The position numbers were made by a program, and so were the translations under genes. A stretch of DNA of 64,000 nucleotides from Paraburkholderia oxyphila NBRC 105797. GTDB taxonomy: Bacteria; Pseudomonadota; Gammaproteobacteria; Burkholderiales; Burkholderiaceae. The stretch spans positions 1 through 64,000 of the forward strand of contig NZ_BAYD01000015.1 in the NCBI RefSeq assembly GCF_000685075.1, written 5' to 3'. Under the pieces are notes generated by a model, which did not search any database, was not told the DNA's origin, and saw only the letters and a program-made list of their open reading frames with translations. Below are positions 54,495 through 61,560 of this stretch, one piece after another (position 1 is the first letter of the stretch; the number at the start of each line of letters is the position of its first letter).

Positions 54495-54688
54495 TCGACA
54501 TCCGTCCGACGGCGTGGCGCTGCCACGATGCCGGGCTGACTGCCGCCAAGGTTCGCAAGCCGTCGCGCGGCCTCGCGCTGGATCAGGGCTTTGAGGGCTT
54601 CGCGCACGAGCGCTGTCTTTTCTTCCAGACCGGTATAGGCCTGGGCTTTGGCGATCAAGTCGTCGTCGAGAGCGATGGTGGTGCGCAT
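54491..54688 (-). CDS. vapB: VapB-type ribbon-helix-helix antitoxin
   Basis: This 65-residue antitoxin starts with an MRTTIALDDDLIAKAQAYTG ribbon-helix-helix (about 1-40), which should bind the operon's operator. The C-terminal tail (about 41-65; NLGGSQPGIVAAPRRR) would wrap and inhibit the toxin. It overlaps vapC by 4 bp. Upstream, the inverted repeat CATCGA/TCGATG (54725-54730 with 54743-54748) lies in AT-rich DNA and is a good autoregulation site. The ribosome site on its strand is GAGGGG, about 8 nt before the ATG. Confidence 0.88.
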   Translation of the reverse strand: MRTTIALDDDLIAKAQAYTGLEEKTALVREALKALIQREAARRLANLGGSQPGIVAAPRRRTDVE

Positions 54689-54724
54689 GATGGTTACCCC
54701 TCAATGTACAGGCATAAAATATAG

Positions 54725-54748
54725 CATCGATTGATGTGCATTTCGATG
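54725..54748 (-). promoter_or_regulatory. Candidate VapBC operator
   Basis: The inverted repeat CATCGA (54725-54730) and TCGATG (54743-54748) lies 37 bp upstream of vapB, next to the AT-rich TATATTTTAT word that could be the -10 region. Autoregulation at such sites is the rule for VapBC. Confidence 0.5.
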
Positions 54749-54801
54749 TGTCCATGACCGGTCCGATTGTTTAGCTGCAAAAGCACTGGCGTAGAGCAAA
54801 A

Positions 54802-54831
54802 ACGCCCTGATGCATCGCAGCATCAGGGCGT
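54802..54831. terminator. Strong bidirectional rho-independent terminator
   Basis: ACGCCCTGATGC (54802-54813) and GCATCAGGGCGT (54820-54831) form a perfect 12-bp stem with a 6-nt loop. AAAAA precedes it and TCTTTT follows, giving U-tracts on both strands. It terminates the prp operon on the minus strand and insulates it from vapBC. Confidence 0.9.
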
Positions 54832-54873
54832 CTTTTAAATCAGCGCAGGCAGCGTGCTTCTTAAAACCGCTTC

Positions 54874-56064
54874 TTAAAACGAATCCCCCGGCACCCGCAC
54901 CGATCCCTCCATCAGCACGCGCGCGCTACGGCTCATGATGGCCTTCGTGACCGTCCATTCACCGCCTTCCTGACGCGCCTCGGCGCCCACGCGCAGCGTG
55001 CCCGACGGATGCCCGAAACGCACTGCGTTGCGCTCGCCGCCGCCTGCCGCGAGATTCACGAGCGTGCCCGGAATGGCCGCCGCCGTGCCGATCGCCACGG
55101 CCGCCGTGCCCATCATGGCGTGATGAAGCTTGCCCATCGACATCGCGCGCACCAGCAGATCGACGTCGCCGGCTTCCACGCGCTTGCCGCTCGACGCCGT
55201 ATAGCCCACAGGTTTCGCGACAAAGGCGATCTTCGGCGTGTGCTGGCGCGTGGCGATCTCGTCGAGGTTCTTGATCAGGCCCATGCGCAGCGCGCCGTGC
55301 GCGCGGATGGTCTCGAACTTCTTCAGCGCCTCGGCGTCGCTGTTGATTGCGTCTTGCAGCTCCGTGCCCGTGTAGCCGATGGCCTCGGCGTTCACGAAGA
55401 TCGTCGGGATGCCCGCGTTGATCATCGTGGCCTTCAGTGTGCCGACGCCCGGCACTTCGAGGTCGTCGACGAGCTGGCCGGTGGGGAACATCGCGCCGCC
55501 CGCGCCTTCTTCTTCGGCGGCGGGGTCGAGGAATTCGAGCTGCACTTCGGCGGCGGGGAAGGTCACGCCGTCGAGTTCGAAGTCGCCGGTTTCCTGCACC
55601 TGGCCGTTCGTGATGGGCACGTGCGCGACGATGGTCTTGCCGATGTTGGCCTGCCAGATGCGCACGGTGAAGACGCCGTTCTCGGGAATGCGGCTCGCGT
55701 CGATCAGGCCGCCGCTGATCGCGAACGGGCCCACGGCCGCGGAGAGATTGCCGCAGTTGCCGCTCCAGTCGACGAAGGCCTTGTCGATGGCGACCTGGCC
55801 GAACAGATAGTCGACGTCATGACCGGGCCGGCTGCTCTTCGCGACGATCACGGTTTTGCTGGTGCTGGACGTGGCGCCGCCCATGCCGTCGATTTGCTTG
55901 CCGTACGGGTCGGGGCTGCCGATGACGCGCATGAGCAGCTTGTCGCGCGCAACGCCGGGCGTTTGCGCGGCTTCGGGCAGATCCTGCAGGCGGAAGAACA
56001 CGCCTTTACTGGTGCCCCCGCGCATATAGGTAGCGGGGATTTTGATCTGGGGTATATGACTCAT
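54874..56064 (-). CDS. prpF: 2-methylaconitate cis-trans isomerase PrpF
   Basis: This 396-residue cytoplasmic isomerase converts the 2-methylaconitate isomer made by AcnD to the one aconitase uses in the 2-methylcitrate cycle. Recognisable family blocks are MRGGTSKGVFFRLQDLP near the start (about 14-30), SPDPYGKQIDGMGGATSSTSKT (about 50-71), and WSGNCGNLSAAVGPFAI, with a cysteine at about 103 in an active-site position. Late blocks are GKLHHAMMGTAAVAIG and HPSGTLRVGA. Its presence with acnD defines the AcnD/PrpF variant, which replaces PrpD. It is the last gene of the operon and lies beyond the inserted DUF559 gene. A strong terminator follows. Confidence 0.95.
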   Translation of the reverse strand: MSHIPQIKIPATYMRGGTSKGVFFRLQDLPEAAQTPGVARDKLLMRVIGSPDPYGKQIDGMGGATSSTSKTVIVAKSSRPGHDVDYLFGQVAIDKAFVDWSGNCGNLSAAVGPFAISGGLIDASRIPENGVFTVRIWQANIGKTIVAHVPITNGQVQETGDFELDGVTFPAAEVQLEFLDPAAEEEGAGGAMFPTGQLVDDLEVPGVGTLKATMINAGIPTIFVNAEAIGYTGTELQDAINSDAEALKKFETIRAHGALRMGLIKNLDEIATRQHTPKIAFVAKPVGYTASSGKRVEAGDVDLLVRAMSMGKLHHAMMGTAAVAIGTAAAIPGTLVNLAAGGGERNAVRFGHPSGTLRVGAEARQEGGEWTVTKAIMSRSARVLMEGSVRVPGDSF

Positions 56065-56085
56065 GAGAATCCCATGTCGATGAAG

Positions 56086-56484
56086 TCAACGAACTCCCCT
56101 CTCCCTTGAGGGAGAGGGGCAGGGGGAGAGGGGGGAGGCGGCACCTTTCGCGACTTCCCCAACGATCACCTCGAGCACCACTTCGATGTTCAGCAATATC
56201 TCGTCGTTCCAGAAGCGCAGTACGGTGAAGCCCCGGCTCTGCAACCAGGCATCGCGCGCCGCGTCGTCGGCGCTGCCGTTGTGCTGCCCGCCATCGGCCT
56301 CGATGACCAGACGTGCACCGAAATGCACGAAGTCCACGATATAGGGGCCGATAGGCTGTTGCCTGCGGAACTTCTGGCCGCACAGGCGATGCGCACGGAG
56401 GTGGCGCCATAGTAGTTGTTCCGCGTCCGTCATGTTTTTACGCAGAAACCTGGCGAACTGGATTTGATGTGGTGCGGCCACCAT
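56086..56484 (-). CDS. DUF559 (Vsr-like) endonuclease, inserted in the prp operon
   Basis: This 132-residue protein of the DUF559 family belongs to the PD-(D/E)XK/Vsr-like endonucleases: FARFLRKNMTDAEQLLWRHLR (about 10-30), GQKFRRQQPIGPYIVDFV (Asp near 51), ARLVIEADGGQHN (Glu near 62), and FTVLRFWNDEILLN. The C-terminal ~15 residues (ASPLSPCPSPSRERG) are simply translated from a C/G-rich hairpin repeat, so the frame runs into the repeat. It is not a propionate-pathway gene, yet it sits co-directionally between acnD and prpF. The start may be 56484 or the in-frame ATG at 56433. Related genes with similar repeats occur at many sites in proteobacteria (from memory). Confidence 0.88.
   Translation of the reverse strand: MVAAPHQIQFARFLRKNMTDAEQLLWRHLRAHRLCGQKFRRQQPIGPYIVDFVHFGARLVIEADGGQHNGSADDAARDAWLQSRGFTVLRFWNDEILLNIEVVLEVIVGEVAKGAASPLSPCPSPSRERGVR
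56096..56119. repeat. C/G-rich hairpin repeat inside the 3' end of the DUF559 gene
   Basis: CCCCTCTCCCT and AGGGAGAGGGG form a perfect 11-bp stem with a 2-nt loop. It lies within the last codons of the DUF559 gene. A near-copy flanks the gene's 5' side at 56508-56532, so the pair brackets the insertion. Confidence 0.85.
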
Positions 56485-56507
56485 CGTCCTCCTCCCCCTC
56501 TCCCCAA

Positions 56508-56532
56508 CCCCTCTCCCTCAAGGGGAGAGGGG
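56508..56532. repeat. C/G-rich hairpin repeat between acnD and the DUF559 gene
   Basis: CCCCTCTCCC (508-517) pairs with GGGAGAGGGG (523-532), 10 bp with a short loop. It is nearly identical to the hairpin at 56096-56119. A further CCCCCTCTCCCC stretch lies just to its left (56494-56505). It sits 8 bp from the acnD stop codon. Confidence 0.85.
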
Positions 56533-56540
56533 CTATTTGG

Positions 56541-59135
56541 TCATGCTGCCTGCGACGACTCGAGGAAGTCCTGTGCGAAGCGTTGCAGCACGCCGCCCGC
56601 TTCGTAGATCGAGACTTCTTCGGCCGTGTCGAGGCGGCAAGTGACCGGTACCGCCACGCGCTCGCCGTTCTTGCGGTGAATCACGAGCGTCAAGTCGGCG
56701 CGCGGTGTGCGCTCGCCGATCACGTCATACGTTTCCGTGCCGTCGATGCCGAGCGTCGTGCGGTTCGTGCCAGCCTTGAACTCCAGCGGCAGCACGCCCA
56801 TGCCGATCAGGTTCGTGCGGTGAATGCGCTCGAAGCCTTCCGCCACGATCACCTCCACACCCGCAAGGCGCACGCCCTTGGCCGCCCAGTCGCGCGACGA
56901 GCCCTGGCCGTAGTCCGCACCCGCAATGATGATCAGCGGCTGCTTGCGCTCCATGTAGGTCTCGATGGCTTCCCACATGCGCGTGACCTTGCCTTCCGGC
57001 TCGATGCGCGCGAGCGATCCCTTCTTCACCGCGCCGTCCACCACCGCCATCTCGTTGATGAGCGTGGGGTTCGCAAACGTCGCGCGCTGCGCCGTGAGGT
57101 GGTCGCCGCGGTGCGTCGCGTACGAGTTGAAATCCTCTTCGGGCAGGCCCATCTTCGCGAGGTACTCGCCCGCCGCGCTGTTCGCCATGATGGCGTTGGA
57201 GGGCGAGAGGTGGTCGGTCGTGATGTTGTCGCCGAGCACGGCGAGCGGGCGCAGGCCCTGCAACGTGCGCTCGCCCGCGAGCGCGCCTTCCCAGTACGGC
57301 GGACGGCGGATATAGGTGCTTTGCGCGCGCCAGTCGTAGAGCGGGTCCGTGGTCTCGCCGCTGGCGGCCGTAACCGCGAACATCGGTTCGTAGACCTTGC
57401 GGAACTGCTCGGGCTTCACGCTCTGCGCAACGATGGCGTCGATTTCCTCGTCGCTCGGCCAGATGTCCTTCAGGTACACCGGCTTGCCGTCCTGGTCCGT
57501 GCCGAGCGAGTCCTGTTCGATGTCGAAGCGGATCGTGCCTGCAATCGCATAGGCGACCACGAGCGGCGGCGAGGCGAGGAACGCCTGCTTCGCGTACGGA
57601 TGGATGCGGCCGTCGAAGTTGCGGTTGCCCGAGAGCACGGCGGTCGCGTACAGGTCGCGGTCGATGATCTCCTGCTGGATCTTCGGATCGAGCGCGCCCG
57701 ACATGCCGTTACAGGTGGTGCAAGCGAACGCCACGATGCCGAAGCCGAGCTTTTCCAGATCCGGCAGCAGGTTGGCCTCTTCGAGATAAAGCTCGACGGC
57801 CTTCGACCCCGGCGCGAGCGAGCTCTTCACCCACGGCTTGCGCGTGAGGCCGCGCGCGTTCGCGTTGCGCGCGAGCAGCGCGGCGGCGATCACGTTGCGC
57901 GGGTTGCTGGTGTTCGTGCAGCTCGTAATGGCAGCGATGATGACCGCGCCGTCGGGCATTTGCCCCGGCGTTTCTTCCCACTTGCCCGCGATGCCGCGCT
58001 CGGCCAGCGCCGAGGTAGGCAGGCGCTTGTGCGGGTTCGACGGGCCGGCCATGTTGCGCACGACGCTCGAGAGATCGAACTTGAGCGTGCGCTCGTACTG
58101 CGCGTTCGCGAGCGTATCGGCCCAGAGGCCCGCGGTCTTTGCATACGTTTCGACCAGCTTGACCTGCTCTTCCTCGCGGCCCGTGAGGCGCAGATAGTCG
58201 AGCGTCTGGTTGTCGATGAAGAACATCGCTGCCGTGGCGCCGTATTCGGGCGCCATGTTCGAGATCGTGGCACGGTCGCCGAGCGTGAGGCTCGACGCGC
58301 CTTCGCCGCGGAACTCCAGATACGCGCCCACGACCTTTTCCTTGCGCAGGAACTCGGTGAGGGCGAGCACGATGTCGGTGGCGGTGATGCCGGGCTGGCG
58401 CTTACCCGTGAGCTCCACGCCGACGATGTCGGGCAGACGCATCCACGAGGCGCGGCCGAGCATGACGTTTTCGGCTTCGAGGCCGCCCACGCCGATGGCG
58501 ATCACGCCGAGCGCATCCACGTGTGGCGTGTGACTGTCCGTGCCCACGCAGGTGTCGGGGAACGCCACACCGTCGCGCGCCTGGATCACGGGCGACATCT
58601 TCTCCAGATTGATCTGGTGCATGATGCCGTTGCCCGGAGGAATGACGTCGACATTCTTGAACGCTTTCTTCGTCCAGTTGATGAAGTCGAAGCGGTCCTC
58701 GTTGCGCCGGTCTTCAATCGCACGGTTCTTCTTGAACGCGTCCGGGTCGAAGCCGCCGCATTCCACGGCGAGCGAGTGATCGACGATCAGCTGCACCGGT
58801 ACGACCGGATTCACCTTGGCGGGGTCGCCGCCTTGATCCGCGATGGCATCGCGCAGGCCGGCGAGATCCACGAGCGCGGTCTGGCCGAGGATGTCATGGC
58901 ACACGACGCGTGCGGGGAACCATGGGAAGTCGAGTTCGCGCTTGCGCTCGATGAGCTGCTTGAGCGAATCGGTGAGCGTAGCCGGGTCGCAGCGGCGCAC
59001 GAGGTTTTCGGCGAGCACGCGCGAGGTGTACGGCAACGTGTCCCAGGCGCCGGGCTGGATTGCCTCGACGGCTTCGCGCGCGTCGAAGTAATCGAGCCGG
59101 GTGCCGGGAAGGGGCTTGCGGTAGGCGGTATTCAC
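56541..59135 (-). CDS. acnD: Fe/S-dependent 2-methylcitrate dehydratase AcnD
   Basis: This 864-residue aconitase-family enzyme dehydrates 2-methylcitrate to 2-methylaconitate. Family features are PWFPARVVCHDILGQTALVDLAGLRDA and CVGTDSHTPHVDALGVIAIGVGG. The cluster-binding cysteines are in ITSCTNTSNP and FACTTCNGMSGAL. The late AGADYGQGSSRDWAAKG is also diagnostic. I prefer GTG 59135 (MNTAYRKPLPGTRLDYFD), the usual AcnD terminus; a TTG at 59150 is in frame, and neither has a strong ribosome site. It follows prpC with a 150-bp gap containing a TTAGCC/GGCTAA hairpin (59260-59275). It works with PrpF, in place of PrpD. Confidence 0.93.
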   Translation of the reverse strand: MNTAYRKPLPGTRLDYFDAREAVEAIQPGAWDTLPYTSRVLAENLVRRCDPATLTDSLKQLIERKRELDFPWFPARVVCHDILGQTALVDLAGLRDAIADQGGDPAKVNPVVPVQLIVDHSLAVECGGFDPDAFKKNRAIEDRRNEDRFDFINWTKKAFKNVDVIPPGNGIMHQINLEKMSPVIQARDGVAFPDTCVGTDSHTPHVDALGVIAIGVGGLEAENVMLGRASWMRLPDIVGVELTGKRQPGITATDIVLALTEFLRKEKVVGAYLEFRGEGASSLTLGDRATISNMAPEYGATAAMFFIDNQTLDYLRLTGREEEQVKLVETYAKTAGLWADTLANAQYERTLKFDLSSVVRNMAGPSNPHKRLPTSALAERGIAGKWEETPGQMPDGAVIIAAITSCTNTSNPRNVIAAALLARNANARGLTRKPWVKSSLAPGSKAVELYLEEANLLPDLEKLGFGIVAFACTTCNGMSGALDPKIQQEIIDRDLYATAVLSGNRNFDGRIHPYAKQAFLASPPLVVAYAIAGTIRFDIEQDSLGTDQDGKPVYLKDIWPSDEEIDAIVAQSVKPEQFRKVYEPMFAVTAASGETTDPLYDWRAQSTYIRRPPYWEGALAGERTLQGLRPLAVLGDNITTDHLSPSNAIMANSAAGEYLAKMGLPEEDFNSYATHRGDHLTAQRATFANPTLINEMAVVDGAVKKGSLARIEPEGKVTRMWEAIETYMERKQPLIIIAGADYGQGSSRDWAAKGVRLAGVEVIVAEGFERIHRTNLIGMGVLPLEFKAGTNRTTLGIDGTETYDVIGERTPRADLTLVIHRKNGERVAVPVTCRLDTAEEVSIYEAGGVLQRFAQDFLESSQAA

Positions 59136-59285
59136 GGCTGTGGGGACCAATGAGGTTGTAAGCGGGGTGTTGCAGGGGACTGGCGCGAAGTGCTTGCGCG
59201 CTAGCTCCGGTCGACGGAGGCGATGCCGTCACTGTACGACGCATCACCTCCGTTACCCATTAGCCGTATGGCTAACGTTGAACGA

Positions 59286-60452
59286 TCAGCGCTTGCCGAT
59301 CGGCGCGAACTTCAGATTCTCCGGACCCGTGTAATTGGCGCTCGGGCGGATGATCTTGTTGTCGATGCGCTGCTCGATGATGTGCGCGCTCCAGCCTGCC
59401 GTGCGCGAGATCACGAAGAGCGGCGTGAACATAGCCGTCGGCACGCCCATCATGTGATACGAGACGGCGCTGAACCAGTCGAGGTTCGGGAACATCTTCT
59501 TGACTTCCCACATCGTCGACTCGAGGCGCTCGGCGATGTCGAACAGCTTCAGGTTCGACTGCTCCTTCGAGAGCTTCTTCGCGACTTCCTTGATGACCTT
59601 GTTGCGCGGGTCCGAGATCGTGTAGACCGGGTGGCCGAAGCCGATCACGACTTCCTTCGCTTCCACGCGGCGGCGGATGTCCGCTTCGGCCTCGTCCGGC
59701 GTCTCGTAGCGCGACTGGATCTCGAACGCGACTTCGTTCGCGCCGCCGTGCTTCGGACCGCGCAGCGCGCCGATCGCACCCGTGATCGCCGAGTAGATGT
59801 CCGAGCCCGTGCCCGCGATCACGCGGCCCGTGAAGGTCGAGGCGTTGAACTCGTGCTCCGCGTAGAGGTTCAGCGAAACATGCATCGCGTCGACCCACGA
59901 CTTCGACGGCTCGCGGCCATGCAGCAGGTGCAGGAAGTGGCCGCCGATCGAGTCGTCGTCGGTTTCCACTTCGATGCGCTTGCCGTTGTGCGAGTAGTGA
60001 TACCAGTACAGCAGCATCGAGCCGAGCGAGGCCATCAGGCGGTCGGCGATATCGCGCGCGCCGGGCAGGTTGTGGTCGTCCTTCTCCGGCAGCACGGTGC
60101 CAAGCACCGAAACGCCGGTGCGCATCACATCCATCGGGTGCGCCGAGGCCGGCACCCATTCGAGGGCCGCCTTCACGTTCGCGGGCAGGCCGCGCAGCGC
60201 CTTCAGCCTGGTCTTGTAGGCGGCCAGCTCGGCCGTGTTCGGCAGCTTGCCGTGCACCAGCAGGTAGGCGACTTCCTCGAACTCGCACGCGGTCGCGAGA
60301 TCGAGAATGTCGTAGCCGCGGTAGTGCAGGTCGTTGCCGGTGCGGCCCACGGTGCACAGCGCGGTGTTGCCCGCCGCCACGCCGGACAGCGCGACAGACT
60401 TCTTCGGCTTGAAGCCGCCTGCGGCCTGCGTGGTGTTGTCGGTTTCGCTCAT
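59286..60452 (-). CDS. prpC: 2-methylcitrate synthase
   Basis: This 388-residue citrate-synthase-family enzyme condenses propionyl-CoA with oxaloacetate. Residues and blocks typical of the short bacterial (type I-like) methylcitrate synthase are present. They are [47 protein letters not shown] with a catalytic His (about 230), [21 protein letters not shown] with the second His (about 270), and [13 protein letters not shown]. The C-terminus ends with the substrate-contact [14 protein letters not shown] motif. It follows prpB by 38 bp in the same operon. It commits propionyl-CoA to the methylcitrate cycle and limits its toxicity. Confidence 0.96.
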   Translation of the reverse strand: MSETDNTTQAAGGFKPKKSVALSGVAAGNTALCTVGRTGNDLHYRGYDILDLATACEFEEVAYLLVHGKLPNTAELAAYKTRLKALRGLPANVKAALEWVPASAHPMDVMRTGVSVLGTVLPEKDDHNLPGARDIADRLMASLGSMLLYWYHYSHNGKRIEVETDDDSIGGHFLHLLHGREPSKSWVDAMHVSLNLYAEHEFNASTFTGRVIAGTGSDIYSAITGAIGALRGPKHGGANEVAFEIQSRYETPDEAEADIRRRVEAKEVVIGFGHPVYTISDPRNKVIKEVAKKLSKEQSNLKLFDIAERLESTMWEVKKMFPNLDWFSAVSYHMMGVPTAMFTPLFVISRTAGWSAHIIEQRIDNKIIRPSANYTGPENLKFAPIGKR

Positions 60453-60490
60453 GGTGTCTTCCTCTCTCTAATGTCCTGAATGGGGTGCAG

Positions 60491-61381
60491 TTACTTCTTC
60501 GCGGCGAAGAGCGCGTCGAGCTTGTCTTCGTACGCGTGATAGCCGAGGTACTTGTAGAGGTCCTCGCGCGTTTGCATCGTCGAGACGGCGGCTTTCTGGG
60601 TGCCGTCGCGCTTGACCGTCTCGTAGAAGTTCAGCGCCGCCGCGTTCATCGCGCGGTACGCGCCGCAGCAGTAGAGCGCGATGTCCACGTTGGCGCTCTT
60701 CAGCTCTTCGGTCGTGAAGAACGGCGTCGAGCCGAACTCGGTCAGGTTCGCGAGGATCGGCACCTTTACCGCAGCGCGGAAGCGGCGGTAGTCGTCGAGC
60801 GTCTTCATGGCTTCGGGGAAGATCATGTCGGCGCCCGCTTCCACGTAGGCGACCGCGCGCTCGATGGCCGCGTCGATGCCTTCCACGGCGGCCGCGTCGG
60901 TGCGCGCCATGATCACGAAGCCGTCGTCGGTGCGCGCGTCCACGGCCGCCTTCACGCGGTCAACCATCTCGTCCTTGGCGACGACTTCCTTGCCCGGGCG
61001 ATGGCCGCAGCGCTTCTGGCCCACCTGGTCTTCGAGGTGCACGGCCGCGACGCCCGCCTTGATGAACGACTTGATCGTGCGCGCGATGTTGAAGGCGCCG
61101 CCCCAGCCCGTGTCGATGTCGACCATCAGCGGGATGTCCACGGCGTCGGTGATGCGGCGCGCGTCGATCAGCACGTCGTCCATGGTGCTGATGCCGAGGT
61201 CCGGCACGCCGAGCGAGTTCGCGGCCACGCCGCCGCCCGAGAGGTACACGACCTTGAAGCCGGTCTGCTCGGCGAGCTTGGCGGCATAGGCGGTGATGGC
61301 GCCCACGACCTGCAGCGGTTGTTCGGCGGCCACGGCCGCGCGGAATTTCGCGCCGGCGCTTGCGGGGGATTTCGTGTTCAT
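60491..61381 (-). CDS. prpB: 2-methylisocitrate lyase
   Basis: This 296-residue isocitrate-lyase-superfamily enzyme splits 2-methylisocitrate to pyruvate and succinate. Key blocks are [19 protein letters not shown] (about 46-64), [13 protein letters not shown] (metal-binding Asp residues, about 86-98), the catalytic [12 protein letters not shown] loop (Cys near 124), and [14 protein letters not shown]. It is the promoter-proximal gene of the operon, 34 bp downstream of a sigma54 promoter. Its start ATG 61381 is preceded by GGAG. PrpB to prpC spacing is 38 bp. Confidence 0.96.
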   Translation of the reverse strand: MNTKSPASAGAKFRAAVAAEQPLQVVGAITAYAAKLAEQTGFKVVYLSGGGVAANSLGVPDLGISTMDDVLIDARRITDAVDIPLMVDIDTGWGGAFNIARTIKSFIKAGVAAVHLEDQVGQKRCGHRPGKEVVAKDEMVDRVKAAVDARTDDGFVIMARTDAAAVEGIDAAIERAVAYVEAGADMIFPEAMKTLDDYRRFRAAVKVPILANLTEFGSTPFFTTEELKSANVDIALYCCGAYRAMNAAALNFYETVKRDGTQKAAVSTMQTREDLYKYLGYHAYEDKLDALFAAKK

Positions 61382-61414
61382 ATGTGCGAGTCTCCGAAGG
61401 AACGGCGCTGATAT

Positions 61415-61430
61415 TGCAGATACCGTGCCA
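61415..61430 (-). promoter_or_regulatory. Sigma54 (-24/-12) promoter of the prp operon
   Basis: On the minus strand the sequence reads TGGCACGGTATCTGCA, a near-consensus RpoN promoter with GG and GC exactly 10 nt apart. It lies 34-49 bp upstream of the prpB ATG. A sigma54 activator (PrpR) is encoded divergently. Confidence 0.88.
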
Positions 61431-61506
61431 GCTCATAACGAGCTCGCTAATCCGTTGATTTTGCGCCGGATAGACTTGGGCGCGCTTCCTTCCCTGATTT
61501 CCAGTA

Positions 61507-61532
61507 TGAAATTGCGATTTCAAATTTGAAAT
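61507..61532. promoter_or_regulatory. Candidate PrpR enhancer palindromes
   Basis: TGAAAT-TGCG-ATTTCA (61507-61522) overlaps the perfect 16-bp palindrome ATTTCAAATTTGAAAT (61517-61532). They lie about 77-117 bp upstream of the sigma54 promoter, the right distance for an upstream activating sequence, and next to prpR, so autoregulation is also possible. Confidence 0.7.
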
Positions 61533-61560
61533 TCAGGCGCGATAATGAAATGTCGATGAA

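Noticed and set aside
56469..59153. 894-codon open frame opposite acnD
   Set aside because: Low-complexity Arg/Val/His composition with no recognisable domain, exactly antisense to AcnD.
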